Positions 45,976 to 57,489 of a stretch of 64,000 nt of DNA are shown piece by piece; position 1 is the stretch's first letter, and every line of letters starts with the position of its first letter. The notes beneath the pieces are model-generated. The model had not been told where the DNA came from, searched no databases, and saw nothing but the letters and a program-made list of their open reading frames with translations. This DNA comes from Pomphorhynchus laevis (lineage: Eukaryota > Acanthocephala > Palaeacanthocephala > Echinorhynchida > Pomphorhynchidae), in NCBI GenBank assembly GCA_012934845.2, contig WNNJ02003378.1, positions 1-64,000 on the forward strand, in the 5' to 3' direction. Position numbers and translations under genes: made by a program.

Positions 45976-45984
45976 AGCCTGAGA

Positions 45985-48880
45985 GAACTCAGATCTAGAT
46001 GTTCAAAAGTACGGTTAAGAAGCCCTACCATGCGCAAAGCTTTAGCATACACGTAATCAGTATTAAGCTCAGTGGAGAGGTCGTTTGATAACATTATTCC
46101 CAAGTCCTTAATATGATCGACATTGTCTATAGGTTTTCAACCAAGAAAATACAATGAACAAGAATACGATGTTTTTCTATCTTTTATGCATATACTAAAT
46201 GTTTTATAGATATATTCATCACCAAGTTATTGTCTTGAGCCCACTTTTCTACAATGTTAATATCTAATTGGAGGACACACGAATCTGACGAGGAACGAAT
46301 TGCTCTCCGTATTTTAAGGTCAACGCATAAAGCAACGAAGCTGAATTTAAACGATTAGGCAGATCGTTGGCATGTATACAGAACAGAAGAGGACCATGTA
46401 CAGAGCTTTGTGGGACTCCTACATTATATTCAGCTCAGTTAGATAATATTCCATTTACGGAAACTTGCAGAGAGCGGTTCGATATGAAATCACGAACCCA
46501 ATAGACTAGCAGTGGATCAATCTTGAGTAAATGCATTTTCAAAATTAAGATATTGTGGTATACACAATCTAATGCCTTCGAAAAATCGAAAAGCAAAAGA
46601 TCAACGTAAGTACCAGTGTGTATGATTTGTGACCACTCACTGTGTGCAACAAGAAGATTTGTAACGGTGAAACGGTTCTTTCTAAAGATATGATGTCTGT
46701 CAGAAAATAATGAATTCTGTTCCAAGTGATCAATGATCCGAATGTACACAATCGTTTCAAGCTAACAGCAACATACGTAGCTCATGCTGATCGTTCTATA
46801 ATTTGACGGGGAAGACATATCACCTTTTTTGTACAGTTAAGTAATAATTGACAGTCTACAGGGATTGGGCACCCGGCAGTACAGAATAGAGGCAATAAAT
46901 ATTCAATGCAGAGGTGTCGCAATATAACACGCAATCTATTTCAGAAATACAGCAGGCAAAAGATCAGGACACAATGATCAAGGTGATTTGATGCTTTTCA
47001 GCTCCTCGTAGACATCGTCAACTGAGAATAGACGCAACACGCCACTGATCGTAATTCGGTAGGAATGATTCAGATTAATATGTTCGTAATCGGTAGATGA
47101 TGCGTATAAACCAGCAAATGTATTGGCAATTTCAACTTCATTTGTTACGGTTTCATCATCGTTATTTAGGAGTGAGGAGACATTATTTCTATGGCTTTTA
47201 GGATTAGCGTATTTAAACAAGACATCTAGGGAGTGTACTAACTTGTCTTCAAGCTTATTTTTAAATTAGCAGCGTTTTATTCGTTTAAAAATAGTGAAAC
47301 AATTTCTGATTCTATTGAATATCTTAAAGTTGATCAATTATTGCTTGAAATCCGTACATGTCTTTCTTTTCCCGTACAACGCCTTGCGCAGTTCATCATC
47401 GAACCACGTCGACCGTTTTTATCAATAGATGACCGTACTCTAGGCGAAAATCGCATTAGCGAATTATACAATAAGGAATAAAACTGGTTCCACGATTTCT
47501 CAACCCCAACTAATAAAGGATTAAGCCAGTGAATGTGGATTATAAATTGACAGACCAAGTCAAAATTGGTTTAAAATCAATTTACACGTCTAGTATGACG
47601 CTCGAAACATGTTTTGCGAGACAGAATGGAATACATTAGGAGGATGCAGTGATCAGACTTAGCTAACGGCGCTAACTGCTCATTGTTCAATATTGTCTGA
47701 TGTCGGAAGTCAAACACACATCTAACAGCGATAGACTGTCCTTACAGAAACGAGTAGGTTTAAGAATTGACTGGGTCAAATTCAAAGCGGTTATTGTGTT
47801 AAGTACGTCAACAGAGTATAGATCACACTGCAAGCGAGTTGTGTAAGATGGTTGGAATATTGAGATCACCCACTACGACAGCATTTCCATTAGAGGCAAA
47901 CTTATTAAGATTACGCAACAATGATGTGACATCAGCATAAGAGCTACGATAAATCAGACCAATATTAATAGGAGTATCATTGTTCACCGACATCCTACAC
48001 ATAACATTTCTACACCATTTCCGGTAACTGATTCAATCAGCTTGACTAAGCACTTGAGTGTACATACAGAACAGCACATAACCCTATGCGCATAGATCTG
48101 TCTACACGATATGAAGAAAAATAATTTATATTAATTTCGCTATCAAAGATATCAAAACTTAGCCAAGACTCTGTGATTCCCACACATAAAGGACTCGTAT
48201 CCTGAACTATAATTCGTAATTCATCGATTTTACTAACTAGGCTTTGCGCGTTAGTGTAATGGAAAGTATGAGAAAAGTAGCATTCTAGCTGCAGACTATA
48301 GTAACTACGAATATATTTATATTCAAAACTAATAATTAATATATCTCCTCTATATATTTATATAGAGAAGATGTCGGTTGGACTATGTTTTCTAGCATAT
48401 TGTAGGTCGCTGAGAAGTTGGCAAAATAACCAAGTTTCACGCTTGTTCTAATGTACACAGTGAACACGAGTCTTTCGCCGCACTACTTGAAAATTCTGAA
48501 TTGTGGGATTTTTCTCCCCTGCTTTGGTTCGTTCGTTAAGTTGTTGCTTGGCAATTTTTAAACGCTGGCAATTTTCCTATGTCAGATCTTTCAAAACCCG
48601 GATTAGGCTGCACCCTAAACGAAATGAACACTCTTGGACTATGCTAGCCGTAGATTCGTGCGTAAAGATAAACTTAAGTAATTTGGGATGCGTGTCGGTA
48701 TTTTTGTTCTTTTTGCCTATAAGAAATAAAGAAACCACTTTTGCGTAAGTGGCATCCTTGAGGAATTTACAAGAACTTGGGATAACACTTTTCTTACATT
48801 CAACAAATCATCATCTAAGCGGTGTTTAATATTAACGGATATATTAACATCTAAGCGGTGTTTAATATTAACGGATATAC
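45985..48880 (-). mobile_element. CR1-like LINE, minus strand, full plan but decayed
   Basis: Minus strand, in order: ORF1 remnant (IKHRLDDDLLNVRKVLSQVL, about 48740-48850, compare DDDVVSIRKVFSDIF in the intact LINE); endonuclease (NAQSLVSKIDELRII, GITESWLS, VVVGDLNIP, about 48270-47840); inter-domain (IANTFAGLYASS, 46978-47220); RT (DLLLFDFSKALDCVYHNIL, GVPQSSVHGPLLF, about 46870-46370); thumb (IKDLGIMLSND, KALRMVGLLNRTF, to about 45985). Stops, frame changes and short losses mark it as dead. A duplicated 30-bp block lies at 48810-48885. Confidence 0.75.
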
Positions 48881-49097
48881 ACCTAAAAAAGTTTGAGAGA
48901 TTAATATACACACAAATTACAATTGACGTCGCTCTGCAGCAAATTACAATGCGAAATCAAGAAAATTGAAACAATTCTGGATTAGTCAACTCAATCCTTA
49001 TTGAAATCTTTATTGAAAAAGATTTATTGGACACAATCTTTATTGAAATCTACACGAGAGACTTTACTCTGATAAAGTCTGAATATACATACATATA

Positions 49098-50258
49098 ATG
49101 GTCAAACAGAGGAAGACTACAAAGCGAGGTGATGCTGCCAAGTTCGTGGATTATCAGGTTCGGTGTTCAAGTGAAGATTGTCATGTGTGGACAAGTGTTT
49201 CAGTTCCCGGGGAAAAGAAAACAGCTCTGTCTAATGCATCTTTCTACTGCGGGTACTGCTGCGCATCTTTGATAAATGATTTGAAGACGGAATCTACCCC
49301 CTTGGTTGTCGGTCAGTCGAGTTGTAATTCTCTTGGACCCATATCAGCTCCACCAATTCCAAAAAGCATAAGTGCCGGTCAAAGTAAGGAAGTTCTTATT
49401 TCCAAATCTACTAAGAATGTTGAAAATTCCAGTCATAGTGATGGAAGCTATTCTAACTCTATATATCCCTCCTCAAGTCTTAACTCTATATATCCCTCCT
49501 CAAGTCTTGCAAATAATCCAATGAATATAGATTTAACTGTAGAGGGTGAGACTGTAGCCATGGATGTTCCAGTGCATTTACCTGATGTTACTAATGATGA
49601 AAATACATATTGTCAGGTTTTGAATCATGGTCATATGTCTGATAATGGGACTGTCAAAAAGAAGGAACAAGCGTCAACGATAAGTCAACATACACTATCC
49701 GCAGTGTCACGTGACAGTCTCGAATTGCAAATTGGTAATAATAGGAAACACACCGCTGATCGATGTAGATCTGTTATTCTGGCCAATGTAAGAGAATCTT
49801 TATTTGAGAACGCACAAGTACGTCTTAACGAGGACGTCCAGAGTGTGAGATTTATATTGACGCAGGTACTTGGTTCTTGCAATGTGGATATTGTCAAAAG
49901 TGTTAAACTCGTTGCATTATTTCGACTGGGTAAGCGTGATACACTTAGTAATAGGCCGCGTTTACTCAAGGCCGTATTTAGAGAGCAGTCACATGCTGAG
50001 TTAATTCTTCGGAATTCATATCGTTTAAAAGGATCCCACGTTAGTCTCTTAAAAGATCTTGACGCTCTTCAAAGGGAGAAATTGTCTCAAGCTAAGAAAG
50101 AACTTGCATCTCGTGTTGCACTTGGTGAGAGCAATCTATGTGTGCAAAATTTTCAAGTAGTGAGGCGACGCATTCGAATCAGTTGGTCCCCATTAGATGT
50201 ATCGCCTCTCATGAATGTGGAGGGTTTTGGCAAGGTCTTACAGCATATAAGTGCCTAG
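49098..50258 (+). CDS. LINE ORF1: zinc-finger plus RNA-binding domain
   Basis: 386 residues from a clear ATG. The N-terminus has a zinc-finger-like motif, RCSSEDCHVWTSVSVP then FYCGYCCASL (residues about 23-60), also present in the LINE at 62193. A Ser-rich linker contains a 27-bp tandem duplication (NSIYPSSSL twice, 49455-49510). The C-terminal domain runs from about residue 225: RSVILANVRESLF, NEDVQSVRFILTQVL, VALFRLGKRD, RPRLLKAVF, SYRLKGSH and NFQVVRRRIRISW. Presumed nucleic-acid binding and RNP formation. The last 121 bases overlap ORF2, with AAATTTT at 50147-50153 in slippery phase. Confidence 0.85.
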   Translation: MVKQRKTTKRGDAAKFVDYQVRCSSEDCHVWTSVSVPGEKKTALSNASFYCGYCCASLINDLKTESTPLVVGQSSCNSLGPISAPPIPKSISAGQSKEVLISKSTKNVENSSHSDGSYSNSIYPSSSLNSIYPSSSLANNPMNIDLTVEGETVAMDVPVHLPDVTNDENTYCQVLNHGHMSDNGTVKKKEQASTISQHTLSAVSRDSLELQIGNNRKHTADRCRSVILANVRESLFENAQVRLNEDVQSVRFILTQVLGSCNVDIVKSVKLVALFRLGKRDTLSNRPRLLKAVFREQSHAELILRNSYRLKGSHVSLLKDLDALQREKLSQAKKELASRVALGESNLCVQNFQVVRRRIRISWSPLDVSPLMNVEGFGKVLQHISA

Positions 50259-51124
50259 CTGATTTGGGATCTGAAGTGTGTCAGATTGCTAGAGATGATA
50301 TTTTTACTCGCACTGGTGTGAATAAAAGTCATAGTATATTTTATTGTAATGTTCGGAGCTTGTTACAGAAAGTCGATGAGCTAAAGTTTAGGATCGAGTC
50401 TGTTAATCCAATTATAGTTGGTATTACAGAATCTTGGCTTAATTGTGATGTATCCGATGCTGAGGTATCCATCCCAGGCTATTCTTTGTTCCGTAGTGAT
50501 CGGATAGGGGGTAGGGGTGGTGGCGTAGCTCTCTTTATGAGAGACGAAGTTAAGGTGCGCGTTTTGAGTAAGTCGTCTATTGATAGAGTTGAGAGTTTGT
50601 GGTGTCAGGTGAAGTTTGATAACAGCTCACCCATCATACTGGGTCTTGTGTATCGTGCTCCTAAGGCAATATCTAAGAAACTCATTGAAGAGATAGAGTT
50701 GTATACGCGAGGAGATTGTGATACTGTGATAATTGGGGATCTGAATATGCCAGATGTTGAATGGACTTCGAATACGGTTCTTCCTACTTGTGATAGTGAA
50801 TCTTGTGACCTTATGGAGTGTTTTGCTTATTGTGGTCTTGCTCAATTTGTTGATTTACATACTCGCTTTTCAAGTTGTAGTTCTTCCCTTCTTGATCTTT
50901 GCCTATCGACAAACAGTCAATTAATCAGTAGTATCCAATATGATTCTCCTGTTGGTTTGTCTGATCACTGTGTAGTTAAAGTTTTGCTAAATTTACAAAT
51001 GAGGGTGTTTTATCATGCTCGGTACAAACGTCAGATTAATGTTTTTCGGGCGAACTATGATGCTATTACATCAAAGCTGCATAGAGTAAGTTGGCCTGAT
51101 CCGGCTGTTGTCGGAGTTGAGTGA
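50138..51124 (+). CDS. LINE ORF2, 5' part: AP-endonuclease
   Basis: Starts at ATG 50138, in the -1 frame relative to ORF1 and just upstream of the AAATTTT heptamer. Endonuclease motifs in order: FYCNVRSLLQKVDELKFRI, VGITESWLN, RGGGVALFMRD, LVYRAPK, VIIGDLNMPDVEW, GLSDHCVVKV. It ends prematurely at a TGA (51122-51124) because of a single frameshift; the protein continues at once in another frame. AP-type endonucleases nick the target to prime reverse transcription. Confidence 0.85.
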   Translation: MCAKFSSSEATHSNQLVPIRCIASHECGGFWQGLTAYKCLADLGSEVCQIARDDIFTRTGVNKSHSIFYCNVRSLLQKVDELKFRIESVNPIIVGITESWLNCDVSDAEVSIPGYSLFRSDRIGGRGGGVALFMRDEVKVRVLSKSSIDRVESLWCQVKFDNSSPIILGLVYRAPKAISKKLIEEIELYTRGDCDTVIIGDLNMPDVEWTSNTVLPTCDSESCDLMECFAYCGLAQFVDLHTRFSSCSSSLLDLCLSTNSQLISSIQYDSPVGLSDHCVVKVLLNLQMRVFYHARYKRQINVFRANYDAITSKLHRVSWPDPAVVGVE

Positions 51125-53108
51125 CGCTTTATTCTCTAATGGTAAAATTCTCACCTTTGAAGTCTAAGACTAGTCGGAAAAGCGCTCGTTGGTTTGATAC
51201 TGAGCTGGCTACTGCGATGAAGGCTCGTGACTTCAGTTTCAAATGCTTTAAGGGTGGGTTTTGTGAATATGGTGTTTATAAGCAGGCGAGAAATTTCTTC
51301 AATTCTTTAAAGCGACATAAGCGCTATTTATTTGAAAATGGTCTAGCTCATAGTTGTAGACATGATCCCAAAGCTCTCTTTCTATATGTGAATAGTAGTA
51401 GGAACGCTAATAAAACAATTGGTCAATATTTTGATAGCGTTATTGAAGACGACCTTGCTGAGATGTTCTCAAGGCATTTTTACTTGTACAAAGAGACTAC
51501 AAACGAGTATTCTGAACCTATCCAGAACAGTGAAACGATAAGAGCTGCTAGTGTTTCATATCCTAGTTTAGACATAGCTAATTTGATAACTCCCGAGAAA
51601 GTTTTAGCTGAACTGCATCGTCTTAAAGAGACAAACTCCAAAGGTGCTGATTTGTTACCTTCGATATATCTTCGTCGAATAGCAGACTCAATATATACAC
51701 CACTTTGTAACATATTTCGACAATCTATTATTGATACGAATCTTCCAAAAGAGTGGAAACAATCGATCATTCACCCCATCTTCAAAAAGGGTGATAGATC
51801 TTCAGTAGACAATTATAGACCAGTAAGTATTACTTGCTTATGTTGTAGAATGTTAGAGCGAATTATACATGGTTATATGGTCAAGTTTTATAGTGAGAAT
51901 AATGTAATAGCTTCTGAGCAACATGGTTTCCGTAAGGGTTATTCGACAGTTACTAATCTACTCGCTGCCCATCTTGATTGGTCAGCTAATAAAGCCGTAT
52001 CAATTGCTACTGACATCATATTCTTCGATTTCTCTAAGGCATTTGACAGAGTAGACCATAGACTCCTCCTAAATAAACTAGAGAAAAGTGGCATTCCATC
52101 CTTGCTTGTTAGATGGATTGAATCGTTTTTAAGCAATCGTAGTTATTGTGTGCATGTAGATAATTTTTACTCTTCTTCGCGGCCATGTAATATAGGGGTG
52201 CCTCAAGGTTCAGTATTGGGTCCATTGTTATTTAGTGTCTACATCAACGATATCCCGGAATTTATTGATTCTCGGATGCTTTTATATGCAGACGATTTGA
52301 AAATCTGGCGGGCAATTCGTTCACCCAATGATATAGTCAAACTGCAACGGGATATCGATGAAGTCGAAAATTGGGCTCTGCTCAATAGGTTGATTGTAAA
52401 TATATCAAAATGCAAACATTTACGTGTTCGTGGCGGAAATGCTCAATCTTTAGTTAATTATAGCTTTCAAAGCAGTGATATAGAACGAGTGAACAAATAT
52501 AAGGACTTGGGAGTGTGGATAAACAGTGATTTGAGTACCGTCACACATACTGAACATGCTTGTTCAAATGCGTTGGGGATAATCGGTCAACTTCGACGCA
52601 CTTTCATTGCACTTAATCAATTTGCCCTACGTCCGCTAATCTTTGCTCATGTGTTGAGCCGTCTTCTATATGCTGCGCCGTGTGTGTATCCCCAAAATTC
52701 AAAAGAACATATTAGTTCAGAGAGGGTACTTCATAGAGCTACCAAGCTAGCACCGCAACTGAAATTTTTGTCGTACCCTGATCGATTAAAAGCACTTAGA
52801 CTTGAGACTGTCACGTGGACCCGCCGGTACATCGATATGAGTATGGTCTGGCAAATTCTTAATGATTTGGATCATCCACTTCGAGATTGTCTTCATTTGC
52901 GCTCATCCAATATCCTCCGAGGCCATGGTTTAACCCTGCGACGTGAAAGGATAAGAAAATCACGAGCTGTCCAATTTGATCGGCGAGTTGTATCTCTGTG
53001 GAATAGACTTGGAGAGTCAACAGTGTACAGTAGCAATATCAACGAATTCAAAAAGAAATTACGGATGGAGAATGCCATGGGGAAAGCTGCTTTTCCGTAT
53101 TTGTGATA
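51121..53108 (+). CDS. LINE ORF2, 3' part: reverse transcriptase
   Basis: Continues ORF2 after the frameshift: KTSRKSARWFDTELATAMKA, then RT with YRPVSITCLCCRMLERII, FFDFSKAFDRVDHRLLLNKL, NIGVPQGSVLGPLLFSVYIN, catalytic YADD (about 52284-52295) in LLYADDLKIW, and the thumb KYKDLGVWINSDL. It ends at 53106-53108. The start is not a genuine initiation site; the first codon simply follows the frame change. Apart from that one frameshift the RT looks complete. Confidence 0.88.
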
Positions 53109-53195
53109 CTTTTATTATATTTTCTTTTTTTCTGCAGTGAACCAGCCAATTAAGCCATGCTTTTATGTGCTGTTGAAACATTAATAATAATATTA

Positions 53196-53914
53196 GCTGC
53201 ATGTTGTTTTGTAGTAAAATAATCCTCATTATTGCATAAATCATCGTATTACTGGCGATATAAATATTGCCATTAATATATGTCAAATGGCGATATATAA
53301 ATATCACCATTAATATATGTCAAATAACGATATAAATATCGCCATTTATGTCAAAATGCACCAAAGTACATTTCGATTGTATACTTATATTGATTAAAAT
53401 AAAAGTGTCGATTAAAATAGCAAAAATATAATTATTAAATAATCTTAATATACTCGTAACTCGTAAAAAATGAGCAATTATTACATTCCTTTAAGGTATA
53501 AGAATCTTACATGTGCCGATGCTTAGCTATTTGTTCATTTACATCGAATTTATACGAATCACTTCTTTTAACTGTGCTTTTATGAACATCAGATCTATTA
53601 AATTAAAGTCATGTTACTCAAGAGCAAAGATCGTTCGGAATTGAGTTAACTTACTTGGTGGTGTAGCGCAAGCTCCACGTATTATTCAAGCAAATTGGAT
53701 CCAGTAAAAGTAATAAGGATTTCGACCGAGCAAAGATCATCTAGCATATACTGTAAATAGAGACAGAGCAATTTACACCTGGCAAATCAACTAAAAAACA
53801 CGAAAAAGCATATCAAATATTAGTGAACTAAAGCAGGAACAAATCTTAGGTATTGATGATTATATTTCACAAAATCTTATCCATGTTTTAAAAATAAGAG
53901 CAATAATCAAAACA
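53196..53914. other. No recognised gene; short AT-rich tandem motif
   Basis: Between 53250 and 53350 a 30-bp motif around GGCGATATAAATATTGCCAT, TTAATATATGTCAAAT repeats about three times. Nothing else is recognised. Confidence 0.5.
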
Positions 53915-55460
53915 TTATTGCGGCCTACTTGTATCGCGGCCTACAGGTATTTGGCTCCTTCCCTTCTTGCTATTTTTGAGAACAGTTTGACCAGTGGATG
54001 TGTTCCTGAAGTCTGGAAAACTGCCATCGTAGTTCCGATCCCAAAGAAAACCATTGCAACGGCTTGTACTGACTATAGACCAATCAGCCTGACTAGTTCT
54101 CTATGCAAAGTGCTTGAAAAGTTGATCGCCACACGGATCAGGCATCACTTGAGGGAATACGGAATAATGTCGTCTTCTCAGCACGGTTTCCTTCCTGGTC
54201 GTTCCTGCTTAACAAACTTATTGACTTCACGCGAAATGTGGGTTGAGGCGGTCAGTCGCGGCCAATCAATTAATGTGGTATTCATTGACTTTTCAAGAGC
54301 ATTCGATCGGGTGCCGCATGAGAGCTTGGTAGCATTACTATTTAACTACGGCATTCCTGTAATGTTGTGTAATTGGATTCAAGATTTCCTACGTAATCGT
54401 TTCTTTAGGGTGAGAGTTGGCACCCATCTTTCCACTTCCAGACGCGTTTACTGTGGTGTTCCGCAGGGTACCGTACTAGGACCTCTGCTGTTTATTGTGT
54501 TCCTTAACGATTTGTTGCTGCGGATTCAGAGTCCCTGTCTTGCTTTTGCTGACGACCTCAAAATATGGTCTGTAGATGATATTGATCCGCTTGGCATTTC
54601 CCTGCAGGAAGACCTTAATGAAATATACCAATGGAGTGAGGCTACTGGTATGAAGATCAATGTTGACAAATGCGGCCACATGAAATTAGGAAGGCGTTGC
54701 GATGACCGTCGTTTTCGCCTCGGAACTTCAATTCTTAATGTCGTCATGGAGTATAGGGATCTGGGTGTCATGGTGCATAGGACATTGAAATCCCGATCAA
54801 ATACAGAGTTTGCCTATAGCAAGGCTTTGCGAGCTATGTACTGCGTCAAAAATGCATTTAATCGTATTAATCCATACGTCTTCAAACGGCTTTACTGCGC
54901 TCTTGTTCGCCCGCATATAGAGTACTGCGTGCAAGCAGTTTTTCCATACACTAAGAAAGAGTTCAATAGACTAGAGTCAATCCTTCGTAGAGGTTCTCGA
55001 ATGTGTATGGATGGATCATATTCATATCGTGAGCGGCTTGAATTTCTAAAGATACCATCTTTGGGTCAGAGGCTATATTACCTAGACCTTGTTGCATTAT
55101 GGCGAATGGTTAATGGGATAGATGGTTTTCCCTCGTGCTATGTTAAAGTTTGTTCTCAGACGCATCGTGGCCACCCGTTGAAACTATTTAAGTTTCCCCA
55201 CGGTAAAGTAGTGAGTTTGGCTAGGCTCTCACATCGAGCATTAAACGCCTGGAACACGTTGCCAGGAGAAATAGCATGTACCAAGGACTTATCTCAATTT
55301 AAAGTTCAACTTCGTCAGTGGATTAACGATCATGGCATTCCGAATGTATACAATATTATGTAACCGCTATTAACTTTTTTTTTCTTCTTTTCTTTTCTTT
55401 TTTATTTCCTATGTGATCAGTTGAAACAGCCATTTGGCTATAACTTGTAATACTAATAAT
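53915..55460 (+). mobile_element. CR1-like LINE, 5'-truncated, RT intact
   Basis: The element begins mid-ORF2 and runs through the stop at 55361-55363 to a 3' tail ending TAATACTAATAATA near 55460. The tail shares the pattern TATGTGATC, GAAACAGCCATTTGGCT with the tail of the LINE at 17790, including a CAGCC-NNNN-GGCT hairpin. No endonuclease or ORF1 remains, typical 5' truncation. Confidence 0.88.
53918..55363 (+). CDS. LINE ORF2 fragment: complete RT domain, no endonuclease
   Basis: 481 codons without a stop. RT motifs in order: YRPISLTSSLCKVLEKLIA, QHGFLPGRSCLTNLL, VVFIDFSRAFDRVPHE, GVPQGTVLGPLLFIVFLN, FADD (about 54544-54555) in CLAFADDLKIW, MEYRDLGVMVHRTLKSRSN, and the C-terminal ARLSHRALNAWNTLPGE. 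The first codon is TTG at a truncation border, so this is not expected to be translated from here. Closest in this window to the RT at 18453-21428. Confidence 0.85.
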   Translation: MRPTCIAAYRYLAPSLLAIFENSLTSGCVPEVWKTAIVVPIPKKTIATACTDYRPISLTSSLCKVLEKLIATRIRHHLREYGIMSSSQHGFLPGRSCLTNLLTSREMWVEAVSRGQSINVVFIDFSRAFDRVPHESLVALLFNYGIPVMLCNWIQDFLRNRFFRVRVGTHLSTSRRVYCGVPQGTVLGPLLFIVFLNDLLLRIQSPCLAFADDLKIWSVDDIDPLGISLQEDLNEIYQWSEATGMKINVDKCGHMKLGRRCDDRRFRLGTSILNVVMEYRDLGVMVHRTLKSRSNTEFAYSKALRAMYCVKNAFNRINPYVFKRLYCALVRPHIEYCVQAVFPYTKKEFNRLESILRRGSRMCMDGSYSYRERLEFLKIPSLGQRLYYLDLVALWRMVNGIDGFPSCYVKVCSQTHRGHPLKLFKFPHGKVVSLARLSHRALNAWNTLPGEIACTKDLSQFKVQLRQWINDHGIPNVYNIM

Positions 55461-56189
55461 ACTTGACATAAACGGAAAGCATATTTCAACAATGGCTAAA
55501 TTGCTTCAGCACATTTTGAAACCGTTACTTATAACTTTGATAATTAATTGTTACTGATTTTATAATTAATAAATTTTATAATTAACTGTTATTATAACTG
55601 GTAATTCATCCGTATTTTAGAGAAATCTATATAGAATGTATTAGTTCAATGTTCAAAAATTTCAACATTAGGCTTATATACAATGCATACAGGATAAATT
55701 TTACATACAGGGTCGGTGCGAATAAAATCGCCTCATAAAGCTCCAGATTCACCAGACACCCCCACGAAAAATTGATCATACCGAAGACTATATTACTATA
55801 GCGTGGAATAAACCATTATCTGATGGAGGAGCGCCGATTAATTATTATAATATTAATAATTAATATTATAATTAATTATTATAAAACCAATTACCCATAG
55901 AATATATACATCTAATAATTCACAATCGTCGTTGCCGATTGATTCATCAACACTCAGTCGCTGATTAAAATTATAACAACCTGAATTATAGCGATAACAA
56001 ATTCGTAGTTTGATGAGTGTAGTTAAACATTAAAAATAAAGCCATAAATATAGGTCTACAAAGATGCAAAGTTTTCGATACTAAAATATGGAATGTAAAC
56101 GGAATACAATCTGATTTGTCCAGAACAGCAAACCATATATTCATAACATATGAGTTTTCATAACTCTCGCAAAAAATAATAAATCATAT
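55461..56189. other. No recognised gene
   Basis: AT-rich, with TAATTATTATAA runs near 55830-55890. No coding signal. Confidence 0.35.
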
Positions 56190-57300
56190 CATATCAACTA
56201 ACTGAGTATATGTATTTTAACCTTAGTATATTATACATTGAAAATAATGTAAATAAATAATTAAATAATTAAATAATAAATAATTCTAAATAATAAATAA
56301 TTATATAAGATTCAATATAATTTATATTTATAAAGTAAACAGTAAAAATCGGAATTTAAGATAAAAATAAATATTTATAAATTGATTAACAAATAACAGA
56401 CGTTGTATTAGAATAAGGATTAGAGGTCATCAGGAGGAACTGCTATGCTATCAGGTTTCGGCACCTATTCCTCGACCCAACATAGCATCAAATCCAAACA
56501 CGTGCTAATGACGTATTTCCTATGATGAAATTTGATTGTCTAGTGTCCTATTATAATACAAAGTATATTATTTATTATCCATCCTTACAAATTTTCCGCT
56601 TAAGACTTTGAATTTATTTTTAATAATATTGTGTTGATTAATATATTTTACTATTTTCTATTTGATTGTACTTTATAGTAACCTCGTTTGAAAAATTCAT
56701 CTATTAAATTATTTAAATGATTCTGAAGAAATTCAATATCGTTACAGATTAAATCAGCTAACTGAGTCTACGTATTGTTATATAATTATAAAATAAACAA
56801 AACATAATAATGCTAAATCAAAATTTAATAATTAAATAATAAAATTAATAATTGTTTTTAGATTTTCTATAATTTTAAATCAAGTTAAAATAAAAAAAAT
56901 AAAATTTAAAATAAACGTCATTTTTATGAATTGACTAATAAATAACAGACGTTGTATCAGAATAAGGATTAGAGGTCATCAGGAGGAACTGCTATGCTAT
57001 CAGGTTTCGGCCCCTAACTCCTCTACCCAACATAGCAGCGGGGCCAAATACATGCTAATGATGTATTTCCTCTGAAATAACTATCTAGTATCTTATTCTA
57101 ATGCAAAGTATATTATTTATTATTCATCCATAAAAATTTGCCACTTAAGAGTTTAAATTTATTCTTTATATTATTGTGTTGATATTATATATTTTACTAT
57201 TTTCTGCTTGATGTTATTTTTATAGTAACCTAGTTTAAAATATGTATCTATTAAATTATTTAAATGATTTTTAAGAAAGCCAATATCATTACATATTGTT
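56190..57300 (-). repeat. Tandem dimer of R1 dispersed repeats, ~550-bp units
   Basis: Two consecutive reverse copies: GAATAAGGAT recurs at 56411 and 56960 (549 bp apart) and the CTAACTGAG end at 56197 and 56757. The second unit has an intact core: CTGCTATG 56989-56996, CATAGCAG 57031-57038, TAGAGG 56970-56975, CCTCTA 57020-57025. These two units define the family's length and its right-hand part (GCAAAGTATATTATTTATT and beyond). Confidence 0.85.
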
Positions 57301-57489
57301 GCAATTCTTAAAATTCTTAAAATTGTTACAATTCTTAAAATTGCATTATTTAATGTATTATATTTTATATTATATAGTGTGCATGAATGGTCATGCAAAA
57401 ATATTTTTGTTGTAAATTTAAATGTCATCTTCACGATATAAATTAAAAGTAGTTTTAATTGATGTTTATTTAATGTTCAAAAGAGAGGT

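Larger units (their letters stand above)
48885..53195 (+). mobile_element. CR1-like LINE with complete ORF1 and once-frameshifted ORF2
   Basis: The 5' region begins near 48885 with AAAAAAGTTTGAGAGATTAA, a motif also found twice before the LINE at 62193. ORF1 49098-50258; ORF2 in two frames, 50138-51124 and 51121-53108, separated by one frameshift near 51118. The 3' tail of about 90 bases ends in (TAA)n near 53190. Otherwise well preserved, so insertion is fairly recent. Confidence 0.88.

Noticed and set aside
54476-54771. Minus-strand frames opposite the RT at 53918-55363
   Set aside because: Shadows of a well-supported RT on the plus strand.
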